Origin: Stappia sediminis
GTDB taxonomy: Bacteria; Pseudomonadota; Alphaproteobacteria; Rhizobiales; Stappiaceae
Reading direction: 5' to 3'
NCBI RefSeq assembly: GCF_009826895.1
Contig: NZ_WUMV01000002.1
Span: 434,001 to 498,000 of the forward strand
DNA: 64,000 nucleotides
Part shown: one piece after another, positions 58,526 to 64,000 of the stretch
How the letters are laid out: each line of letters starts with the position of its first letter
Numbering within the stretch: position 1 is the stretch's first letter
Notes under the pieces: model-generated
The model's database searches: none
Seen by the model: the letters and a program-made list of their open reading frames with translations, nothing else
What the model was told of the DNA's origin: nothing
Position numbers and translations under genes: made by a program

Positions 58526-61132
58526 ATGCCGGAGAAAGCGGCAGGCACGTCTGCGCTCAGCGAAGAAGAGTTTCAGGAACTCGTAGCATCTTCCGACACA
58601 GGAGCCCGGAAGTTCTCGGGATCGCTGGGGATGCTTTTTCCTGTGACAGCCATTGCCTGGTCCGTATTTCAGTTGATCCTGGCGTCGCCGTTTTCCAACT
58701 ACATCCTGGCTGGAAGTCTTATAAACAACTCGCGACAGGTTCACCTGGCCTTCGCGATATTCCTGGCATTCATGGCCTATCCGGCGCTCAAATCCAGTCC
58801 GCGAAATCACGTCCCGATCCAGGATTGGTTTATTGGCCTTTTCGGCTCGTTTATGGCGCTCTACGGCTTCTTCTTCTACGAAAAGATCGTGATTGCAGGG
58901 GGAGTGGCCGATGAAGCCGACAAATGGTTCGCATTTTTCGGGATTATCGTGCTTCTCGAAGGCGCGCGCCGCGCCTTGGGGCCTCCGATGGTCGTCGTCG
59001 CAACCGTCTTTCTCGCTTATGTATTCTTCGGCTCCGCGGACTGGGTGCCGGAAGTCATCCAGTGGAAAGGTGCGAGCCTGAAGAAGGCGATGAGCCACAT
59101 GTGGATTACGTCCGAGGGCGTTTTCGGTATCGCGCTCGGAGTTTCGACCAAGTTCGTTTTCCTGTTCGTGCTTTTCGGCGCACTCCTGGACAAGGCCGGC
59201 GCCGGCAACTACTTCATCAAGATGGCTTTTGGCGCGCTCGGTCATCTACGGGGCGGCCCGGCCAAGGCCGCTGTTGTCGGTTCGGCCGCGACAGGGCTCA
59301 TTTCCGGCTCGTCCATCGCCAACGTCGTCACCACCGGAACCTTCACCATTCCTTTGATGAAGCGGGTTGGTTTCACCAGCGAGCAGGCCGGCTCGGTTGA
59401 GGTAGCGTCTTCGGTCAACGGCCAGATCATGCCGCCGGTGATGGGCGCAGCCGCCTTCCTGATGGTTGAATACGTGGGCATCTCCTATGTCGAGGTCATC
59501 ACGCACGCCTTCCTGCCGGCGGTGATTTCCTATATCGCGTTGTTCTACATTGTTCATCTGGAGGCCTTGAAGCGCAACTTGCCTACACTCGGCAATCGCG
59601 TTGTCTCGATTGGACGTACCATTGGTGGCATGGCCGCATTCTTCGGTGGTTTCGCGCTGCTTTGCTACGTGCTGCAGTATCCGGTGGGCTGGATTACGGG
59701 AATGCTGCCAGCATCTGGACTGTTTCTCTCGGCCGCGATCTTTCTCGCCTATGTCGGGTTGCTTTGGCTTGCCGCGCAAGCTCCGGACCTGGAACCTGAC
59801 GACCCGAACGCCCAGGTCGTGGAATTGCCCGTTGTAACGGACATATACAAGACCGGCCTCTATTACCTGCTGCCGATCGTGGTGCTGGTTTATTTGCTGA
59901 TGATCGAACAGAAGTCCCCTGGCTTGTCGGCCTTCTGGGCTTCGGCACTGCTCCTGACGATTTTGGTCACTCAACGTCCGCTGAAGGCGTTCTTTCGTGG
60001 CGAAGGGGATGCTTACGCGGCCTTCCGATCCGGCGTGCAGGATCTGGGCGGTGGCCTGATGGACGGCGCCCGGAACATGATCGGGATCGGTTTGGCGACG
60101 GCCACCGCAGGGATAATCGTAGGTACCATCACGCTAACCGGCGTCGGGCAGGTCATGGCCGAACTGGTCGAGTTTCTCTCCGGCGGAAATCTTCTTTTGA
60201 TGCTGGCGATGGTCGCTCTGCTCAGCCTCGTGCTTGGAATGGGGTTGCCGACCACCGCAAACTACATTGTAGTCAGTTCGTTGATGGCAGGCGTGGTGGT
60301 GGAACTGGGCGCGCAATCGGGCCTGGTTGTGCCGTTGATCGCGGTGCACCTTTTCGTCTTCTATTTCGGCATCATGGCTGATGTCACGCCTCCGGTCGGT
60401 GTAGCGAGCTTTGCTGCGGCGGCCGTATCGGGAGGCGATCCGATCCGCACCGGCTTTACGGCATTCTTCTATAGTCTGAGGACCGTGGCGCTTCCGTTCC
60501 TGTTCATCCTCAACACCGACCTTCTGCTGATAGACGTTACCTGGGTGCAAGGGATCATCATTTTTGCCGCAGCCACCGTCGGCATTCTGGTTTTTACCGC
60601 CGGGACCATGGGCTACTTCATGACGCGCAATCGTATCCATGAGAGTGTGCTGCTGATCCTGATTGCATTCGCATTCTTTCGGCCGGACTTTTTCATGGAC
60701 AGATTGCAGCCGCCATTCCGCTCGCTTGCACCGACGGAGCTGGCCGCGGCCCTGGAAGAGGTGGATCCCGGTTCAACCATACGAATGGTCGTTAGCGGGC
60801 CAGACTTCGATACCGGCAAAGCGAAGGATATTACGATCGACGTCGAGTTGGGCGACGAGCCGGGCGGTGCGGCGCGTCTCGAGGGCATGGGTCTGGTCGT
60901 TGCCGAGGAAAACGGTGTGCTCCTGCTTGATGAGCCGCTTTTCGGAACACCGCTTGCGAACAAACTGGCTGAGTTGGACTTCTACGCCGACGATGCGGTG
61001 CATGTATCGGTTGCCAAGCTGCCGCAATACCAGCTTCCTGCGGAACTCGTCTATTTCCCGGCAATGTTACTGCTTGGCCTGGTCATGATGCTGCAAAAAA
61101 GCCGCAGAAAAAGAGAGGAGACCGCAGCATGA
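58526..61132 (+). CDS. TRAP transporter 4TM/12TM fusion permease
   Basis: Protein of 868 residues after GGGAGGGATCAAAGG. The first roughly 200 residues correspond to the small DctQ-like part and the following 500 to the DctM-like part (VVGSAATGLISGSSIANVVT, MGLPTTANYIVVSSLM, DVTPPVGVASFAAAAVSGG). The C-terminal 180 residues contain extra membrane helices and a soluble segment (about residues 730-840) before a last helix and a basic tail. This is the standard TAXI-associated fused permease. The last codons overlap the UspA gene. Confidence 0.93.
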   Translation: MPEKAAGTSALSEEEFQELVASSDTGARKFSGSLGMLFPVTAIAWSVFQLILASPFSNYILAGSLINNSRQVHLAFAIFLAFMAYPALKSSPRNHVPIQDWFIGLFGSFMALYGFFFYEKIVIAGGVADEADKWFAFFGIIVLLEGARRALGPPMVVVATVFLAYVFFGSADWVPEVIQWKGASLKKAMSHMWITSEGVFGIALGVSTKFVFLFVLFGALLDKAGAGNYFIKMAFGALGHLRGGPAKAAVVGSAATGLISGSSIANVVTTGTFTIPLMKRVGFTSEQAGSVEVASSVNGQIMPPVMGAAAFLMVEYVGISYVEVITHAFLPAVISYIALFYIVHLEALKRNLPTLGNRVVSIGRTIGGMAAFFGGFALLCYVLQYPVGWITGMLPASGLFLSAAIFLAYVGLLWLAAQAPDLEPDDPNAQVVELPVVTDIYKTGLYYLLPIVVLVYLLMIEQKSPGLSAFWASALLLTILVTQRPLKAFFRGEGDAYAAFRSGVQDLGGGLMDGARNMIGIGLATATAGIIVGTITLTGVGQVMAELVEFLSGGNLLLMLAMVALLSLVLGMGLPTTANYIVVSSLMAGVVVELGAQSGLVVPLIAVHLFVFYFGIMADVTPPVGVASFAAAAVSGGDPIRTGFTAFFYSLRTVALPFLFILNTDLLLIDVTWVQGIIIFAAATVGILVFTAGTMGYFMTRNRIHESVLLILIAFAFFRPDFFMDRLQPPFRSLAPTELAAALEEVDPGSTIRMVVSGPDFDTGKAKDITIDVELGDEPGGAARLEGMGLVVAEENGVLLLDEPLFGTPLANKLAELDFYADDAVHVSVAKLPQYQLPAELVYFPAMLLLGLVMMLQKSRRKREETAA

Positions 61133-61563
61133 CAGCCAGGCCTGTTCTGTGTGCCGTCGACGTCAGTAACAAGGATCGCGATATCGGCGTCTTGAAACAA
61201 GCGGCCCGTCTTGCGGCGAATGAAGGCAGTCGGCTGGATGTAGTCACCGTTGTGCCCGACTTCGGAATGAGCATAGTGGGAACCTTCTTCGGCAAGGACC
61301 ATTTGGACATGGCTATGAAGGAGGCTCGCAAGCTCCTGGATGACCTTGTATCGACATCGCTTGGCCCAGATGCCAACGCTCAAGTCCGACACATAGTGGT
61401 TTCCGGTAGCGCCTATGAGGAAATCTTGCGGATTGCCGAGGCGGACAATGCATCGTTAATCGTGATCGGAGCGCATAAGCCGGATTTCAAGGACTATCTG
61501 CTTGGCCCCAATGCCGCCCGCATTGTCCGCCATTCGAATTGCTCGGTACTCGTCGTGAGATAA
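61129..61563 (+). CDS. UspA protein of the TRAP operon (TeaD-like)
   Basis: Protein of 144 residues starting in the ATGA overlap with the permease gene. RPVLCAVDVSNKDRDIG opens the fold. The C-terminal ATP site reads IGAHKPDFKDYLLGPNAARI and ends with SNCSVLVV. In Halomonas the UspA protein TeaD is encoded with the TRAP transporter TeaABC and tunes ectoine uptake. A similar regulatory role for this transporter is likely. Confidence 0.88.
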   Translation: MTARPVLCAVDVSNKDRDIGVLKQAARLAANEGSRLDVVTVVPDFGMSIVGTFFGKDHLDMAMKEARKLLDDLVSTSLGPDANAQVRHIVVSGSAYEEILRIAEADNASLIVIGAHKPDFKDYLLGPNAARIVRHSNCSVLVVR

Positions 61564-61578
61564 AGTGGAAAATTGTGT

Positions 61579-61601
61579 CTGCGCATTTTCGCAATGCGCA
61601 G
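61579..61601. terminator. Hairpin between convergent uspA and lysR genes
   Basis: CTGCGCATT (61579-61587) and AATGCGCAG (61593-61601) form a perfect 9-bp stem with loop TTCGC, 16 bp after the UspA stop and 10 bp after (on the minus strand) the LysR stop. There is no strong T tail on the plus strand. It may act in both directions. Confidence 0.6.
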
Positions 61602-61610
61602 GCAACGCTA

Positions 61611-62483
61611 TCACAGCGCGTTTTTTTGGCCGGCGCAGAAATCGACAAACGCATTTACGGCAGCGATTTGAGCTGTCGATGAATTCCATAATATTCCGAC
61701 TTCCCGGGCTTCGCCATCTGACAGGATCTTCTTTTCCAGCGGCAGGCCTTCAGGCCACGGCGGCGCCCAGTCCGGTACGATAGCAACGCCCAGCCCACGA
61801 CCGACGAGTGCGGCTATAGCGTCCAGTGCGTCCAGTTCCAGCCACTCCCTTACCGCCAGTTTGTGCGTGCGAAGATATCGGTCGATGATTTGGCCACCCC
61901 ATTGGTTGCGGTCATACCGGATGAATATTTGTTCCGACAAAACACCATGCGGGTCATTCAGGCGCGTACCCGCAGGTGCGATCAAAACCAGCGGTTCTCT
62001 GCGCAATGCAAGCCATCCAATCGATTTTGGAATGGCGAAATGCGGGCGCACGATCACAGCCGCATCGAGTTCCCCGGCCAGAACGCCGTGATAAAGGTTT
62101 ACCGAGGAATCTGGACGCAGGAAGAACTCAATTCGCGAATGACGCTTTCGCAATCCCGCGACAATTTCGGGTATCAAGCCGGTCATGGCGGTGGCCGTGG
62201 CTCCGATGCGCAGCCTGCCTGCGGGTTCGTCATTGGCGGCGATAGCCTGAAGATCGCGAACACCTTCGATCAGCGGGCGCGCGTGGCGCAGAACCGCCAT
62301 CCCCGAGGCGGTGGGCCGCACGGTTCGCCCGGCACGTTCAACCAGCTTGTGGCCCAGATCCTTTTCCAGCGCACGCAAGCGCTGAGCGAGTGCCGCCGGA
62401 GTGACGTTCAACCGCCGCGATGCTTCGGCTATCGAACCGCAATCCGCTATGACGACGAAACTTTCAAGGAAGCGGGTATCCAT
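61611..62483 (-). CDS. LysR family transcriptional regulator
   Basis: Protein of 290 residues. The N-terminal winged helix is SFVVIADCGSIAEASRRLNV followed by TPAALAQRLRALEKDLG, the standard LysR pattern. The substrate domain begins with GRLRIGATATAMTGLIPEIV. It is divergent from the aminotransferase gene, and dyads lie at its start codon. It most likely activates the aminotransferase/RidA operon in response to a substrate. Confidence 0.92.
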   Translation of the reverse strand: MDTRFLESFVVIADCGSIAEASRRLNVTPAALAQRLRALEKDLGHKLVERAGRTVRPTASGMAVLRHARPLIEGVRDLQAIAANDEPAGRLRIGATATAMTGLIPEIVAGLRKRHSRIEFFLRPDSSVNLYHGVLAGELDAAVIVRPHFAIPKSIGWLALRREPLVLIAPAGTRLNDPHGVLSEQIFIRYDRNQWGGQIIDRYLRTHKLAVREWLELDALDAIAALVGRGLGVAIVPDWAPPWPEGLPLEKKILSDGEAREVGILWNSSTAQIAAVNAFVDFCAGQKNAL

Positions 62484-62517
62484 AGATAGATTGTCTATCT
62501 TTTGAAAATATCAAAAG
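62484..62517. promoter_or_regulatory. LysR-type binding dyads
   Basis: AGATAGA-TTG-TCTATCT (62484-62500) and CTTTTGA-N5-TCAAAAG (62499-62517) are adjoining perfect dyads in the A+T-rich 110-bp gap between lysR and the aminotransferase gene. LysR tetramers commonly bind two such sites near their own start. Confidence 0.65.
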
Positions 62518-62593
62518 CAATATTTTCCACCTTTCCATTTCACTCTAATACCAACCAGAACCAGAATATGATGCCTTTTTGCGAGGAACCGAC

Positions 62594-63811
62594 ATGGCGA
62601 TTGAAGCAAAATTCAGCAAGCTAGGCGCTGACGATGCGCCTGGCCAAGAGGTGCGGCAGAACGCCAAAGACGTAGAGCTTCTGCTGAGAGGAGACACGGT
62701 TCCCGGGCGCAAGGTCGACTTCTCGCACGGGGATGTCGACGCTCATGAACCGACGCCGGGCGCATTCGACCTATTCACTACGGGTGTGGAGCGGGGAGGG
62801 TGCCAAGCCTATACCGAATATCGCGGCAATCTCGATATTCGTGCGCTCATTGCTCCAAGACTGGCCGACTTCACCGGTGCGCCCGTAGATGCCGATGACG
62901 GCTTGATCATTACACCCGGCACCCAGGGGGCCCTGTTTCTCGCTGTCGCTTCCACCGTCGATCAGGGCGATAAAGTTGCAATAGTTCAGCCCGACTATTT
63001 CGCGAATCGAAAATTGGTCGAGTTCTTCGGCGGCGTAATGGTGCCGGTGCAGATGAGGTACGATCAGTCTCCGGAAGGGGAAGCGGGCCTCGATCTCGAT
63101 GAGCTCGAAGATGCATTCAAGGCAGGAGCGCGGGTGTTCCTGTTTTCCAACCCCAACAACCCGACGGGCGTCGTCTACTCTGCCGAAGAGATTTCGCGGA
63201 TCGCTGCCCTCGGCGAAAAATACGGCGCCACTGTCATCGTCGACCAACTCTATTCACGCCTGCGCTACACGGGCGCGTCCTACACGCATTTCCGTGCGCA
63301 GGCCGTTAATCCGGAAAACGTCATCACGATAATGGGACCATCGAAGACCGAGTCGCTGTCGGGATATCGGCTCGGCGTCGCCTTTGGGTCGGCCAGGATC
63401 ATCGCGCGGATGGAAAAGCTCCAGGCGATCGTCAGCCTTCGGGCGGCAGGCTACAGCCAGGCGGTCCTGCGTGGCTGGTTTGACGAGCCGGCAGCCTGGA
63501 TGGAGGAGCGCATCCGCAAGCATCAGGCTATTCGCGATGGCTTGGTCGATGCGCTGCGCGGCATAGAGGGCGCGTTCGTTCGACCCTCGATGGCAGGCAG
63601 CTACCTGTTCCCGCGGTTGCCTGACCTTTCGGTGAGTCATTCCGATTTCGTCAAAATCCTCCGCCTTCAAGCGGGCGTCATTGTAACGCCCGGGACAGAG
63701 TTTAGTCCCCATACCGCAAACAGCGTGCGATTGAACTTCTCGCAGGATCACGCCGCTGCTGTCGCGGCAGTTGAGCGGATGGCCGTTCTTGTCGAAAGGT
63801 ACCGGACATGA
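62594..63811 (+). CDS. PLP-dependent aminotransferase, class I/II
   Basis: Protein of 405 residues, start at ATG 62594 behind GCGAGGAACCGAC. FSNPNNPTGVVYSAEEISRI is the cofactor-binding turn and K251 in MGPSKTESLSGYRLG is the Schiff-base lysine. The N-terminal region (RKVDFSHGDVDAHEPTPGA) is of the 1-aminocyclopropane-carboxylate synthase-like or valine-pyruvate type fold-I group. It would transaminate an amino acid whose identity is unknown. It is coupled by ATGA to a RidA family gene, which suits an enzyme that forms reactive enamines. Confidence 0.88.
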   Translation: MAIEAKFSKLGADDAPGQEVRQNAKDVELLLRGDTVPGRKVDFSHGDVDAHEPTPGAFDLFTTGVERGGCQAYTEYRGNLDIRALIAPRLADFTGAPVDADDGLIITPGTQGALFLAVASTVDQGDKVAIVQPDYFANRKLVEFFGGVMVPVQMRYDQSPEGEAGLDLDELEDAFKAGARVFLFSNPNNPTGVVYSAEEISRIAALGEKYGATVIVDQLYSRLRYTGASYTHFRAQAVNPENVITIMGPSKTESLSGYRLGVAFGSARIIARMEKLQAIVSLRAAGYSQAVLRGWFDEPAAWMEERIRKHQAIRDGLVDALRGIEGAFVRPSMAGSYLFPRLPDLSVSHSDFVKILRLQAGVIVTPGTEFSPHTANSVRLNFSQDHAAAVAAVERMAVLVERYRT

Positions 63812-64000
63812 GTAATTCAATGCCAATTCCGCAGGGCAACTATGTTCCGGCCCAACGCGTGGGTAACATGGTCTACACGTCCGGCATGACCCCGCGGCAA
63901 GACGGCGAACTCAAGGTGACCGGGCAAATACCTGCGAACGCGAATATCGAGGAATACCGATTTGCCGTGGAATTGGCCTGCGGGAATGCGTTGACCGCGG
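63808..64000 (+). CDS. RidA/YjgF family protein, 5' part (runs out of window)
   Basis: The visible 64 codons start at ATG 63808 within the aminotransferase stop. The stretches QGNYVPAQRVGNMVYTSGMT and VTGQIPANANIEEYRFAVEL are RidA family, of the longer branch. RidA proteins hydrolyse 2-aminoacrylate-type enamine/imine intermediates released by PLP enzymes, so it likely protects or completes the aminotransferase reaction. The 3' end is missing. Confidence 0.85.
   Translation, partial: MSNSMPIPQGNYVPAQRVGNMVYTSGMTPRQDGELKVTGQIPANANIEEYRFAVELACGNALTA

Noticed and set aside
1-64000. CRISPR arrays, tRNA/rRNA genes, insertion sequences, prophage or integrase genes
   Set aside because: None was recognised: no regularly spaced repeats, no transposase or integrase motifs and no cloverleaf-like segments were noticed by eye.

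Overview
The window is a high-GC stretch typical of an alphaproteobacterium of the order Hyphomicrobiales (Rhizobiales). The strongest pointer is the L-rhamnose locus, whose divergent layout (rhaRSTPQUK against rhaDI) is the one known from Rhizobium leguminosarum. A CoA-dependent hydroxycinnamate cluster resembling that of Agrobacterium and the many solute transporters (two ABC, one DctPQM TRAP, one TAXI TRAP) fit a soil or plant-associated rhizobial heterotroph. I see no rRNA, tRNA, CRISPR, phage or insertion sequence. Genus and replicon (chromosome or megaplasmid) cannot be decided from the sequence.

Layout. 1-5179: end of a surface-polysaccharide operon (two glycosyltransferases, a polysaccharide pyruvyl transferase family protein, an exported beta-propeller-like protein, a GalE-type epimerase). 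5221-10247: TetR regulator divergent from an RND efflux adaptor and pump, with a perfect 10-bp-arm operator between them. 10664-20599: a tightly packed operon joining a carbohydrate ABC importer (one ATPase with a degenerate signature motif) to a PTS-type dihydroxyacetone kinase (DhaL, DhaM, DhaK) with its own HPr and Enzyme I and a small HTH protein. 20600-22132: HhH glycosylase-like protein and a tandem UspA. 22220-33142: complete L-rhamnose uptake and catabolism. 33512-42950: MarR regulator, TRAP transporter and a CoA-dependent beta-oxidation set for hydroxycinnamate-like aromatics. 42965-45432: mobR/mobA (3-hydroxybenzoate 4-monooxygenase). 45525-51041: a probable four-carbon acid-sugar pathway (Gfo/Idh, IMDH-type dehydrogenase, aldo/keto reductase, MBL lactonase, DUF1537 kinase). 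51171-53022: a DddL-like cupin with an enolase-superfamily enzyme. 53503-64000: an uncharacterised amino-acid-like cluster (N-formylglutamate amidohydrolase family, DJ-1 family, 2-hydroxyacid dehydrogenase, GlxA-type regulator, TAXI TRAP transporter with UspA, LysR, aminotransferase, RidA).

How they work together. Most of the window is a series of 'uptake plus first steps' modules, each with its own local regulator and a recognisable inverted-repeat operator. Inside modules, genes commonly overlap by 4-8 bp (ATGA or TGATG junctions). In contrast, all four solute-binding-protein genes are separated from their permease or ATPase genes by a strong hairpin, which suggests the binding protein is made in excess by the same RNA-level device in four unrelated transporters.

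The most unusual assemblies are the ABC/Dha-kinase/PTS operon, the tetronate-like cluster in which an IMDH-family enzyme may stand in for PdxA2, the DddL-like cupin outside any recognisable DMSP context, and the FGase/TAXI/aminotransferase/RidA cluster. Gene functions are inferred from sequence motifs and remembered family features; no database search was run.
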